The translations under genes and the position numbers were made by a program. The notes beneath the pieces are model-generated. The model ran no database searches. It saw nothing but the letters and a program-made list of their open reading frames with translations, and was not told the DNA's origin. This document shows, piece by piece, positions 48,860 through 58,200 of a stretch of DNA of 64,000 nt. Source of the DNA: Actinacidiphila bryophytorum (lineage in GTDB: Bacteria > Actinomycetota > Actinomycetes > Streptomycetales > Streptomycetaceae); NCBI RefSeq assembly GCF_016916835.1, contig NZ_JAFFIX010000019.1, positions 62,001 through 126,000 on the forward strand, read 5' to 3'. Every line of letters starts with the position of its first letter. Within the stretch, counting starts at the first letter, position 1.

Positions 48860-49834
48860 ATGGACCAGCCGCCCGCCGCGGACGGCCAGGGCGCCGACGT
48901 GGTGATCGAGACCCGCGGTCTGGCCAAGCAGTACCGGGGCACCCTGGCCGTGGACGGCCTGGACCTCCAGGTGCCGCGCGGCAGCGTGTTCGGCTTCCTG
49001 GGCCCCAACGGCTCGGGCAAGACGACCACGATCCGCATGCTGATGGGCCTGATCGAGCCGACCGCGGGCAGCGCCCGCGTCCTCGGCCGCCCCATGCCCC
49101 GCTCGACCCGCAGCGTGCTGCCCAAGGTCGGCGCGCTGATCGAGGGGCCGGCGCTCTACGGCTTCCTGTCCGGCCAGGACAACCTGATCCGTATCGACGC
49201 CGCCGACCCGACGGCCGACCCGCGCACCCGGAAGGCCAGGGTGGGCTCCGCGCTCGACCGGGTCGGGCTCACCGCGGCGGCGAGGAAGAAGGCCAAGGCG
49301 TATTCGCTCGGCATGAAGCAGCGGCTCGGGCTGGCGTCCGCCCTGCTCCAGCCGCGCGAGCTGCTGGTGCTGGACGAGCCGACCAACGGCCTGGACCCGC
49401 AGGGCATGCGGGAGATCAGGGCACTGGTCAGGGAGCTGGCCGGCGACGGCACCACGGTCTTCCTGTCGTCGCATCTGCTGGACGAGATCGAGCAGGTCTG
49501 CTCGCATGCCGCGGTGATGGCCCGCGGCCGGCTGATCACCCAGGGGCCGGTGGCCGACCTGTCCGCGGGCACCCGCGGCCGGCTGGCGGTCACCACCCCC
49601 GACCCGGCGCGGGCCACTGAGGTGCTGGCCGGCCACGGGGTGACGGACCTGGTGACCGACCCGCACACCGGCGAGGTCACCGGCGAGCTGCCCGCGGAGC
49701 CGCCCGACCTGGCGGAGCTGAATGCCGCCCTGGTCGCCGCGGGGGTGCGGGTGCGCGGCTTCGGGGTGCAGCGGGCGTCGCTGGAGGATGCGTTTGTGGC
49801 ACTGACGGGGGAGGGTTTCGATGTCGCGGGCTGA
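48860..49834 (+). CDS. ABC transporter ATP-binding protein (exporter type)
   Basis: A 324-residue ATPase of the DrrA/CcmA-like export group. Walker A is GPNGSGKTT, the signature motif is YSLGMKQRLGLASALL (LSGGQ variant), Walker B is LLVLDEPTNGLD, and the switch histidine is in VFLSSHLLDE. The last about 75 residues form an accessory domain. The ATG follows AAGGAG. It overlaps the permease gene by 14 bases. The substrate is unknown; possibilities include lipids or a drug. Confidence 0.93.
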   Translation: MDQPPAADGQGADVVIETRGLAKQYRGTLAVDGLDLQVPRGSVFGFLGPNGSGKTTTIRMLMGLIEPTAGSARVLGRPMPRSTRSVLPKVGALIEGPALYGFLSGQDNLIRIDAADPTADPRTRKARVGSALDRVGLTAAARKKAKAYSLGMKQRLGLASALLQPRELLVLDEPTNGLDPQGMREIRALVRELAGDGTTVFLSSHLLDEIEQVCSHAAVMARGRLITQGPVADLSAGTRGRLAVTTPDPARATEVLAGHGVTDLVTDPHTGEVTGELPAEPPDLAELNAALVAAGVRVRGFGVQRASLEDAFVALTGEGFDVAG

Positions 49835-50783
49835 GACCACCGCAGGCCCCGGCCTGCAGGACGGCGAGCAGGGGCAGCCCCTGGTGGGGCGGCAGGACAG
49901 CGGGCGGGAGCGCCTTCCCGCGCCACCCGCACCCCGGGCGGGCCGGGCGGTGTGGACGCTCGGGCTGTTCGGCTCCGAGCTGCTGATCGTCTTCCGCCGG
50001 GTGCGGACCCTGGCGCTGCTGGCCGTGCTGGCGGGGGTGCCGCTGCTTGTCGGCATCGCGGTCAGGATCGAGACCAGGGACGGGAGTTCGGTCGGGGGCG
50101 GTGACGGGGGAGGCCCGGCGTTCCTCGAACAGATCAGCAACAACGGGCTGTTCCTGGCCTTCGCCTCGCTCGCCGCGACCCTGCCGTTCTTCCTGCCGAT
50201 GGCCATCGGCGTGGTGGCGGGCGACGCGGTGGCCGGCGAGGCCAGCACCGGCACCCTGCGCTATCTGCTGGTCGCCCCGGCCGGCCGCACCCGGCTGCTG
50301 CTGGCCAAGTACGCCTCGGTGCTGACCTTCTGCGTGGCGGCGACACTGGTGGTGGTGCTGTCGGCGGTGGTCGTGGGCTTCTCCCTCTTCCCGGTCGGGG
50401 ACGTCACCCTGCTGTCGGGCAACACCGTCTCGCTGTCCGACGGCATCCTGCGCGGGCTGCTGATCGCGCTGCTGGTGGCGTCGTCGCTGATCGGGCTGGC
50501 CGCGCTGGGGCTGTTCATCTCAACCCTCACCGACAGCGGCATCGGCGCGATGGCGGCGACGGTCGGCCTGCTGATCACCATCCAGATCGTCAACAACATC
50601 CCGCAGCTGCACGCACTGCAGCCCTATCTCTTCCCGCACTACTGGCTGAGCTTCGCCGACGTGATGCGCGCACCCGTCATATGGGACGGCATCGTCAAGA
50701 ACCTCGCCCTCCAGGCCCTCTACGCCGCCGTCTTCGGCTCCGCCGCCTGGGCGCGCTTCACGACCCGCGACATCACGTCCTGA
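49821..50783 (+). CDS. ABC transporter permease (ABC-2 type)
   Basis: A 320-residue membrane protein with about six hydrophobic segments, following a hydrophilic N-terminal 50 residues. The ABC-2 hallmarks are present: GVVAGDAVAGEASTGTLRYLLVAPAGRTRLLLAKY, seen near residues 133-167, and a final FTTRDITS tail. It forms one exporter with the ATPase whose gene it overlaps. The first 30 residues are low complexity, so a later start is possible, but none has a good ribosome-binding site. Confidence 0.88.
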   Translation: MSRAETTAGPGLQDGEQGQPLVGRQDSGRERLPAPPAPRAGRAVWTLGLFGSELLIVFRRVRTLALLAVLAGVPLLVGIAVRIETRDGSSVGGGDGGGPAFLEQISNNGLFLAFASLAATLPFFLPMAIGVVAGDAVAGEASTGTLRYLLVAPAGRTRLLLAKYASVLTFCVAATLVVVLSAVVVGFSLFPVGDVTLLSGNTVSLSDGILRGLLIALLVASSLIGLAALGLFISTLTDSGIGAMAATVGLLITIQIVNNIPQLHALQPYLFPHYWLSFADVMRAPVIWDGIVKNLALQALYAAVFGSAAWARFTTRDITS

Positions 50784-50790
50784 ACGGCCC

Positions 50791-50810
50791 CGGGCCACCG
50801 ACCTGGCCCG
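50791..50810 (+). terminator. Short hairpin after the ABC exporter
   Basis: CGGGCCA / TGGCCCG with a 6-base loop lies 7 bases after the permease stop. Confidence 0.55.
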
Positions 50811-50816
50811 CGGCTG

Positions 50817-50845
50817 TTTACAGGCCCTGGTTGGGCTGTTAGCTT
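50817..50845 (+). promoter_or_regulatory. Promoter of the LPMO gene
   Basis: TTTACA (50817-50822) and TAGCTT (50840-50845) are 17 bases apart. The expected start point near 50852 falls at the edge of the CebR-like palindrome. Confidence 0.5.
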
Positions 50846-50850
50846 CACGG

Positions 50851-50868
50851 CATGGGAGCGCTCCCATG
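50851..50868. promoter_or_regulatory. CebR-type operator palindrome
   Basis: CATGGGAGCGCTCCCATG is a perfect 18-bp palindrome whose core TGGGAGCGCTCCCA is the known operator of CebR, the cello-oligosaccharide-responsive LacI-family repressor of streptomycetes. It overlaps the likely start point of the LPMO transcript. Confidence 0.85.
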
Positions 50869-50959
50869 TGCGTGCCCATGACATTCCCCCCACTCCGCCC
50901 CTGAGGACCCGGCTGCGGTGGACCACGGCCTCGGGGACGTTGCCGGAAAGGTCACCACC

Positions 50960-52108
50960 TTGAAGAGAAACAGACAGCTCTCCTTAATGGCCGTGCTGGC
51001 CACGCTGGTCTCGGCGCTCGGCATCGTTTTCCTCACTCAGGGCTCCGCGCAGGCGCACGGCGTGGCCATGTCGCCGGGCTCGCGGACGTATCTGTGCTAC
51101 GAGGACGCCAAGACCTCGACGGGCGCGCTCGTGCCCACCAACCCGGCGTGTGCCGCGGCCGTCGCCCAGAGCGGGACGACACCGCTGTACAACTGGTTCG
51201 CGGTGCTCGACTCCAATGCGGGCGGCCGCAACGTGGGCTATGTGCCCGACGGGACGATCTGCAGCGCGGGCAACAAGTCGCCGTACGACTTCTCCGCCTA
51301 CAACGCGGCCCGGGACGACTGGCCCAGGACGCACCTGACCTCCGGGTCGACGATCCAGCTGCAGTACAGCAACTGGGCCGCGCACCCGGGCACCTTCCAT
51401 GTCTACGTGACCAAGCAGGGCTGGTCCCCGACCACTCCGCTGGCGTGGGCCGACCTGGTGGACATCGGCAGCAGCACCAACCCGCCCGCGGTGGGCTCGC
51501 CGGGTGCTGACGGCGGCCACTACTACTGGGACCAGGCGCTGCCCTCGGGTCGTACCGGCGATGCCCTGCTGTTCATCCAGTGGGTGCGCTCGGACAGCAA
51601 CGAGAACTTCTTCTCCTGCTCCGACATCGCCTTCGACGGCGGCCACGGCGAGGTGACCGGCATCCACAACGGCTCCACCACGCCGCCCACCTCCCAGCCC
51701 CCGACCTCCCAGCCCCCCACGTCCCAGCCCCCGACGTCGCAGCCGCCCACCTCGCAGCCGCCGACGTCCCAGCCCCCGACCTCCATGCCGCCGGTCGACG
51801 GCGACTGCATGGCCATGTACTCGGTGACCAACTCCTGGAGCGGCGGCTTCCAGGGATCGGTCGAGGTCATGAACCACGGCACCTCACCGTCGAGCCACTG
51901 GACCGTGACCTGGAAGCCAGGTGACGGGACACAGATATCCAGTCTGTGGAACGGCGTGCTGACCACCAGCAACGGCAATGCGAGCGTCACCAACGCCGCC
52001 TACAACGGGACGATCGCACCGGACGGCAACACCACGTTCGGCTTCACCGCCAACTCCTCGTCCGGTATCAACCTGCCCAACGGCTCCATCACCTGCACGT
52101 TCTCCTGA
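50960..52108 (+). CDS. Secreted AA10 lytic polysaccharide monooxygenase with CBM2
   Basis: A copper enzyme that oxidatively cleaves crystalline cellulose or chitin outside the cell. A signal peptide (KRNRQLSLMAVLATL, ending AQA) leaves His as mature residue 1 (HGVAMSPGSR), half of the copper histidine brace; the second histidine is in NWAAHPGTFHVYVT. ENFFSCSDIAF ends the catalytic domain. A linker of about seven PPTSQ repeats leads to a family-2 carbohydrate-binding module (about 100 residues, with NSWSGGFQGSVEVMN and WTVTWKPGDG). The TTG at 50960 after GGAAAGG is chosen; a GTG 14 codons upstream is possible. Codon 9 is TTA (50984-50986), implying bldA dependence. The CebR-like operator suggests cellulose, so cellulose is the more likely substrate. 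Confidence 0.92.
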   Translation: MKRNRQLSLMAVLATLVSALGIVFLTQGSAQAHGVAMSPGSRTYLCYEDAKTSTGALVPTNPACAAAVAQSGTTPLYNWFAVLDSNAGGRNVGYVPDGTICSAGNKSPYDFSAYNAARDDWPRTHLTSGSTIQLQYSNWAAHPGTFHVYVTKQGWSPTTPLAWADLVDIGSSTNPPAVGSPGADGGHYYWDQALPSGRTGDALLFIQWVRSDSNENFFSCSDIAFDGGHGEVTGIHNGSTTPPTSQPPTSQPPTSQPPTSQPPTSQPPTSQPPTSMPPVDGDCMAMYSVTNSWSGGFQGSVEVMNHGTSPSSHWTVTWKPGDGTQISSLWNGVLTTSNGNASVTNAAYNGTIAPDGNTTFGFTANSSSGINLPNGSITCTFS

Positions 52109-52123
52109 CGTGCCGTAGCCGGC

Positions 52124-52161
52124 GTCCGCCCCGCAAGGCCCGGTGGCCGTGCGGGGCGGAC
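52124..52161. terminator. Hairpin terminator between convergent genes
   Basis: The stem GTCCGCCCCGC / GCGGGGCGGAC (extended by one A-T pair) lies between the LPMO and the convergent reductase gene. Confidence 0.75.
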
Positions 52162-52196
52162 GTATGCGGGGGCGGCGCCTGCCGGGGGGTGGAGCG

Positions 52197-52766
52197 TCAG
52201 GGGGTGAAGAAGGTCTTCGCGCGCAGCGCCGCGTCGTGGTCGTCGGCGACCTGGCCGGGGCGGGTGGCGCTGGCCAGCAGCACACCGCGGAAGTCCATCC
52301 GCATGTAGCGGGCGGTCTTCTCCAGGGTGCCGACCAGCGGGTCCGCGTCGGAGTAGTCGGTGCCGGCCAGTGCGGTGACGCCCCACAGGGTGCGGCCTGC
52401 CATCCGGGAGCGGAAGTCGACCCCGGGTACGCGCATCCAGCCCGACCAGTGGTCGAGGTACTGCTTGGTCGGCGTCGAGACCGAGTACCAGTACAGCGGC
52501 GAGGCGACGACCACGTCGGTCGCCTCCAGGGTGGCGTCGAGCAAAGTGCGGGCGTGGCCCGTGGGCGCGGGGTAGGAGCCGTCGCCGTCGTGCCGCAGGT
52601 CGGCGAAGTCCGGCAGCCGCATCTCCGCGAGCCGCACCCAGTGCTGCTCGACGTCGGAGGGCAGCTGCGCCGCCGCCTGCTGGGCCAGGGCCTCGGTGTT
52701 GCCGCCGCTGCGGGTGCTGCCGAGGAGGAAGAGGAAGCGTCGCCCCGTGAAGTCATGCATGTGCAT
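52197..52766 (-). CDS. Flavodoxin-fold NAD(P)H-dependent oxidoreductase
   Basis: A protein of about 189 residues. The FMN phosphate loop is FLLGSTRSGGNTEALAQ near the start, and the second flavin segment is VVVASPLYWYSVSTPTKQYLDHW. The family reduces quinones, azo dyes or nitro compounds. The start is uncertain: ATG codons occur at 52766, 52760 and further upstream at 52796, in an ATGCATGCAC-rich stretch without a clear ribosome-binding site. Confidence 0.82.
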   Translation of the reverse strand: MHMHDFTGRRFLFLLGSTRSGGNTEALAQQAAAQLPSDVEQHWVRLAEMRLPDFADLRHDGDGSYPAPTGHARTLLDATLEATDVVVASPLYWYSVSTPTKQYLDHWSGWMRVPGVDFRSRMAGRTLWGVTALAGTDYSDADPLVGTLEKTARYMRMDFRGVLLASATRPGQVADDHDAALRAKTFFTP

Positions 52767-52829
52767 ATATTGCGCGCGCATCCAAAGCACCGTCAAGCGA
52801 TCCGGATCACACCGCCCCGCCCGCAGGGT

Positions 52830-53786
52830 CTACGGGGTGCCCGCGGGGGCCGCGGCCGGGTCGGCGGCGTCCGCCGCGGGGGCGGTCGCCGGGAGCGGGG
52901 CGGCGGCACGGGTGCGGCGGGCGTTGCGTACGGCGTCGGCGGTCAGCAGGACCAGCGCCGACCAGACCAGCAGGAAGCCGATCCACTGCTCGGTCGACAT
53001 CGTCTCGTGGAAGTGCAGGATGCCGATCAGGAACTGGAAGACCGGCGCCAGGTACTGCAGCAGGCCGAGCGTGGACAGCGGCAGCCGGTTCGCCGACATG
53101 CCGAAGCAGACCAGCGGCACCGCGGTGACCAGGCCGGACAGTGCGAGCAGGCCCGCGTGGCCGGGCCCGTGGTGGGTGAAGGTCGAGTCGCCGCGGGAGC
53201 CGAGGACCAGCAGGAAGGCCAGCGCGGGCAGGAACTGCACGGAGGTCTCCGCGGCCAGCGACTCCAGGCCGCCCATGGCGACCTTCTTCTTGACCAGGCC
53301 GTAGGTGCCGAAGGACAGCGCAAGGGTGAGCGCGATCCACGGCAGCCGCCCGTAGCCGACCGCGAGCACCGCGACCGCGACGGCGCCGATGCCGACGGCC
53401 GCCCACTGCACGCGCCGCAGCCGCTCGTGCAGGACGAGGACGGCGAGCGCGATGGTCACCAGCGGGTTGATGAAGTAGCCGAGCGAGGTCTCCACGACGT
53501 GGCCGGCGTTGACCGCCCAGATGTACATGCCCCAGTTCACCGACACCACGGTCGCGGCGAGCGCGAGCAGGGCGAGCCGGCGCGGCTCGCGCACGACGTC
53601 GGCGATCCAGGCCCACCGGCGCAGCGCCAGCAGGATGACGGCGACCACCACCAGCGACCACACCATCCGGTGGGCCAGGATCTCGCCCGCGCCCGCGGGT
53701 TCGAGCAGCGGCCAGTACAGCGGGAACAGCCCCCACAGCCCGTAGGCCGCGAAACCGTAGACCAGCCCTGCCCGGTTCTCGCCCAT
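52830..53786 (-). CDS. rarD: RarD/EamA-family transporter
   Basis: A 318-residue inner-membrane protein with ten hydrophobic segments, the DMT superfamily layout. RarD signatures are GLVYGFAAYGLWGLFPLYWPLL at the start, EILAHRMVWSL and NWGMYIWAVNAGHVVETSLGYFINPL (residues about 95-120). The exported or imported compound is unknown; chloramphenicol-sensitivity annotation is historical. The ATG at 53786 follows GGAGG; the frame runs 26 codons further upstream without support. The C-terminal 30 residues are Ala/Pro-rich. Confidence 0.9.
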   Translation of the reverse strand: MGENRAGLVYGFAAYGLWGLFPLYWPLLEPAGAGEILAHRMVWSLVVVAVILLALRRWAWIADVVREPRRLALLALAATVVSVNWGMYIWAVNAGHVVETSLGYFINPLVTIALAVLVLHERLRRVQWAAVGIGAVAVAVLAVGYGRLPWIALTLALSFGTYGLVKKKVAMGGLESLAAETSVQFLPALAFLLVLGSRGDSTFTHHGPGHAGLLALSGLVTAVPLVCFGMSANRLPLSTLGLLQYLAPVFQFLIGILHFHETMSTEQWIGFLLVWSALVLLTADAVRNARRTRAAAPLPATAPAADAADPAAAPAGTP

Positions 53787-53941
53787 CGCCTCGTCCTCCC
53801 CACACCCGCCGTACGCGGTGCGGGTACGGGCGGCAGTCCGACGGTAGCGGCAGGACGACCGCACTGCCAGGCCCGTATCGCGTATTGGTCCTGACGACTC
53901 GGTGGGAGCAGATGCGCTCGGGCATTCAGCCGCCGGGGCGC

Positions 53942-54811
53942 TCAGGCGCCGAGTGCGCGCACCTCCACCGCGACGGTCTCCCGCAGCGGCGTGGTCGGGC
54001 GGCCGATCAGCCGGGCCAGCTCGCCGCTCGTGCCGGCCAGCAGGCCGCGCCCGATCGCCCGGTCCACGTCGACCAGCACCGCGGCGAAGTCGGCCGGCAC
54101 CCCGACGCCGACCAGGATCTCCTGCCGCTCCTCGGCGCTCACGTCGTGGTAGGCGACCTCGCGGCCGGCGACCTCGGCGACGGTGGCCGCGTACTCGGGG
54201 AAGCTCCAGGCGGTGTCGCCGCTCAGGTCGTACGCCTTGTTCTCGTGGCCCTCGCCGGCCAGCACGGCCGCTGCCGCCGCAGCGTAGTCCGCCCGCGCGG
54301 CGGAGGAGACCCGGCCGTCGCCCGCGTTGCCGATCACGACGCCGTGTTCGAGTACGGCGGGCAGGTTCGCGGTGTAGACCTCGGTGTACCAGCCGTTGCG
54401 CAGGAAGACGTACGGCAGGCCCGAGGCGAGGATGTGCTCCTCGGTGGCCTTGTGCTCGTCGGCCAGGACGAAGTCGGCCGCGGGGCCGCCCAGCACGCCG
54501 GTGTACGCCAGCAGCGCCACGCCGGCCTCGGCTGCCGCGTCCACGACGGCGGTGTGCTGCGGGATGCGGCGGCCGACCTCGTTGCCCGAGACCAGCAGGA
54601 CGCGGTCGCCCGCGGCGAAGGCGCCCTTGAGGCTCGCGGGGTTGTCGTAGTCGGCCACCCGCACCTGCACGCCGCCCGCGGCGAGGTCGGCGGCCTTGTC
54701 CGCCCGCCGCACGACGGCGGCGATGCCGGCGGGCTCGACCCCGCGCTCCAGCAGGTCGGCGATGACGAGGCGGCCGAGGTGGCCGGTGGCTCCGGTGACG
54801 ACGATGCTCAC
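53942..54811 (-). CDS. NmrA-like NAD(P)-binding oxidoreductase (QorB-type)
   Basis: A 289-residue atypical SDR. The Rossmann motif is IVVTGATGHLGRLVIADLL at the N-terminus; later blocks are VLLVSGNEVGRR and YTGVLGGPAADF. NmrA/QorB proteins sense or reduce quinones with NADPH. The GTG at 54811 follows CTGGAG. It is divergent from an HxlR regulator, the usual arrangement for quinone- or aldehyde-responsive pairs, so the regulator probably controls it. Confidence 0.88.
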   Translation of the reverse strand: MSIVVTGATGHLGRLVIADLLERGVEPAGIAAVVRRADKAADLAAGGVQVRVADYDNPASLKGAFAAGDRVLLVSGNEVGRRIPQHTAVVDAAAEAGVALLAYTGVLGGPAADFVLADEHKATEEHILASGLPYVFLRNGWYTEVYTANLPAVLEHGVVIGNAGDGRVSSAARADYAAAAAAVLAGEGHENKAYDLSGDTAWSFPEYAATVAEVAGREVAYHDVSAEERQEILVGVGVPADFAAVLVDVDRAIGRGLLAGTSGELARLIGRPTTPLRETVAVEVRALGA

Positions 54812-54907
54812 GGTGGATCTCCAGGGGGTGGCGTTCCTTGCGGTCGTGATCACCGTAACCGGCACGCTAACTTATGGAAAGTACCCACCTTGACGTACGG
54901 TACATAC
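54812..54907. promoter_or_regulatory. Divergent promoter region with GTAC repeats
   Basis: The 96-base region between the NmrA-like gene and hxlR has three GTAC sites at 54881, 54895 and 54900, within AAGTACCCACCTTGACGTAC and CGTACGGTACATAC. HxlR proteins bind GTAC-containing inverted repeats between divergent genes, so this is the likely operator. Confidence 0.55.
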
Positions 54908-55255
54908 ATGAAGGTGAGCTGCCCTGAGCGGGCCATTCTCGAACACGTCACCAGCCGGTGGGGCGTCCTGGTGCTCGCCGCCCTGCTCGACGCCGAGAGC
55001 CTGCGGTTCAGCGAACTGCGCGACGGCATCGGGGACGTGAGCGAGAAGATGCTGACGCAGACGCTGCGGACCCTGGAGCGCGACGGTTTCGTACGCCGCC
55101 GCGCCCGCCCCGTCATACCGCCGCACGTCGACTACGACCTGACCGACCTCGGCCGCGAGGCCGCAGGCAAGGTGCGGGCGCTCGCGGTGTGGACCGAGTC
55201 CCGGGTCGCGGCAGTGGCCGAGGCCCAGTCGGCCTACGACGCGGCACGCGTCTGA
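54908..55255 (+). CDS. HxlR-family transcriptional regulator
   Basis: A 115-residue winged-helix regulator. Family signatures are CPERAILEHVTSRWGVLVLAAL, RFSELRDGIGDVSEKMLTQTLRTLERDGFVRR (residues about 38-70) and VDYDLTDLGREA. A cysteine at residue 5 is at the redox-sensing position seen in quinone- and aldehyde-responsive HxlR proteins. The ATG at 54908 lies 96 bases from the divergent NmrA-like gene it probably controls. Confidence 0.9.
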   Translation: MKVSCPERAILEHVTSRWGVLVLAALLDAESLRFSELRDGIGDVSEKMLTQTLRTLERDGFVRRRARPVIPPHVDYDLTDLGREAAGKVRALAVWTESRVAAVAEAQSAYDAARV

Positions 55256-55295
55256 CGCCGGGAGGACCGCCGCCTGGCCGTGACCCGTGTACGTG

Positions 55296-58200
55296 TCACT
55301 GCGGGAACATCTCCAGGTCCCGGTCGATCCTGCGCCCCGCCCTGGCCGCCGACAGCCAGCGGTGCCCGTCGGGCAGGACGCGGGCCAGGTCCGCCACCGC
55401 GTCGTCCCGCAGCACCATCGCCTCACCGAAGACGCCCGCCTCGCGTACGGCGACCGCCAGGTCGGCGCTGACCACCATGACGTCGGGGTGCTCGGGGGAC
55501 AGCCGCCAGCTCAGCCAGTCGAGGCTCTCGCGGGTGAGCGGGACCGCCGCGCCCGGGTCGCCGGCCTCGGCCGTCGCGTTCGCCAGCGTCACCTGGGCGA
55601 TCATGGCGTACGGATGCTCCCCGAGCGCGGCCCGCAGCCCCTCCGCGGCGGTACGGCTCAGCTCCACCGCCTGCAAGGCCTGGCCGCCCTGCCGAAGGTG
55701 CACGGCGAGGTTGTGGGCGCACACCAGGGCCGAGGGGTGGTCGGCGCCCAGCGAGGCCGTCACGCGCTCGTGGACGGCCCGGCCGAGCTCCAGCGCCGCC
55801 TCCGTTTCGCCTGCATCCGCACGGGCCGACGCCAGGGCCAGCGCACACGCCAGGGCGCCGGGCAGGGCGTCGTCGTAGCGCTCCCGGTAGGCCGTGTGGG
55901 TCTGCCGCAGCAGTTCGCGTGCCTCCTCGTCCTGCCCGGCCCGGCGCAGCGACAGGGCCAGTGAGGTGGCCCGGGCCAGCGCGGCAGGACCCTGCGGGTC
56001 CTCCTCCGGCGCCTCCGCCAGGTCGCGCAGCAGCGCCACCGACTCGGCGTATTCGCCGAGCGCCCGCAGGTCCGCGCCCAGGGCGGCGAGTGCGTCGAAG
56101 GTCTGCGGGTGCCACTGGCCCAGGACCGTGGTGGACGACCGGGCCACCTCCTCGTTCAGCCGCCGGGCCGCCTGGTAGCTCCCGGCGATGTGCAGGTCCA
56201 CGGCGTGGCTGTGGCTGAGGGCCAGTGCGTCCGGGTGGTCCTCGCCCATCATCTCCTGCATCCTCGCCCGGGCGTCCACGACGAGTTCCAGGGCCTCGCG
56301 GAAGCGGCCGAGCACCCGCAGGTCGGCGGCGACGGCACCCGCGGTCCGCAGCGTCTGCGGATGGTCCTCGCCCAGTTCCTCGCGCATACGGGCGAGCACG
56401 TCCTCGTCCAGGGGCAGGCACTCCGTGAAACGCCCCTGGCTGCGCAGGACCGCGGCCAGCTGTGAGCGCAGCCGCAGCAACTGCCGGTCCCGCTCGCCGA
56501 ACAACTCCTCCCACCGCCGGGTCAGTTCGCGGGCGAGTTGCTCGGCCATGGACAACTCGCCGCGCTGCCACAGGTAGTGCACCCGGTCGATGAACAGCTC
56601 CCTGGTCTCCGGGTCGGGGCAGGCCGCCGCCCCTGACGCGCCCAGGTGCGGCCAGACACGGGCGTAGAGCGGCCAGTTGGCGCGGTCGTCGGTGCCGCCG
56701 AACGCGGGACGCGCCCCCGCCAGGACGCGGTGGACGGTGTGCCGTACGTCTTCGAGCTCCTGGTCGCCCATGTCGTTCCTGACCACCGCCTGGACCAGCC
56801 GGTGCACCTGGACGGTGCCCTTGGCGCTGTCGAAGACCGCAAGTCCGTACCGCCGCAGGCTCTGCAGCACCTGGCCCATCATCAGCCGGTCCCGCAGCCG
56901 CTCGTCGTAGGGCAGCAGCGCCTCGACCATCCGGTCGCCGTACAGGAGCTGCACCGACACGGGCTCGGCGGACATCAACGAGCACAGCTGGAGCAGCCGC
57001 GCGGCTGCCGGCATGTCGCGCAGCAGCCGCATGAAGGCCACCTGCCACGGGGCGCCGAACGCCACGGGCGAATCGGCCGGCGTGACGGCGCTCAGCGCCA
57101 GGACGGTCTGCTCCCGCAGCTGCTCGATGTACGTGCCGACCGGCGTCGCCGTCTCGTACAGCCAGGACGCGGCCAGTTCCACGGCCAGGGGTATGTGGCC
57201 CACCTCGGCGGCGAGTTCGGACGCGTCCTCACGTCCGACACCGGGAAGGCGCCGCAGCAGGTGGTCCACCGCCTCCTCGACGGTGAAGACGTCCAGCTCC
57301 AGGACACCCGTGCGCAGATTCCAGGTCCTGTTGCGGCTGGTGACCAGGACGTCGCCGGGGCCCGAGGGGAGGTAGGGCATGACGGCGTCGGGGTCGTCGG
57401 CATTGTCCAGCACCACCAGCCAGCGGCCCTGCGGCTCCCGGCGCAGCGCGTCGAGGGCGGACTGCGCGGCCTCCGCCAGGTTCTGCGTCTCCTCGGGCGA
57501 CTCGCCCAGGCGGAAGGCGAGTTCGGCGAGCGAGGCCGCGATCGACTCGGACTGCTCTGCGGAGATCCACCAGACCACGGCGTACTCGGCGGCGAACCGG
57601 TGCGCGTACTCCAGGGCCAGCTGCGTCTTGCCGACACCGCTCAGCCCGCACACCGCCTGCGGCATGGTCGTGTACCGCGGCGGCTCGTACGACGGCTGGT
57701 CGTCCGGGAAGAGCTGCGGGCGCAACCGCTCGCGCAGCTCGGCCAGTTGCCCGGCGCGGCCGGTGAACTCCGCGTTGCGCGACGGGAGGTTGAAGATCCT
57801 CGGCAAGTCCCCGGGAAAGGCCGGGCGCCGCCCGCCGCGCCCGGGCTGCGGCAGCTGCTCCGGCGGCTCCAGGCCCAGTGCCTGGTGCACCGCCTCGCTC
57901 GCCGCGGTCTCGCCCAGCGTGGCCAGGTTCACCGCGGACGCCCCCCACCGGACGGGGGACGCGCCGGCCACCTGCAGGACGACCAGCCGCGGTACGTAGG
58001 TCGGCGCCGCCGCCCGGTGCCGCTGCGTGGCCGCGGACCAGACCAGGACGGCCGGCTGCGGCCCGTACGGATCCGGCGTGCCGCCGAGCTGCCGGGACAG
58101 CACGTCGAAGCCCGCGGCGGTGAGCAGCCAGCCCACCCACTCGGCCCACAGGGTGTCCTCCGCCGCGTGGACCACCGCGATCTGCTCGCGCGCGGGCACC

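Noticed and set aside
51682..51790. Short tandem DNA repeats resembling a CRISPR array
   Set aside because: The repeats are 15-base units without unique spacers and encode the in-frame PPTSQ linker of the LPMO.
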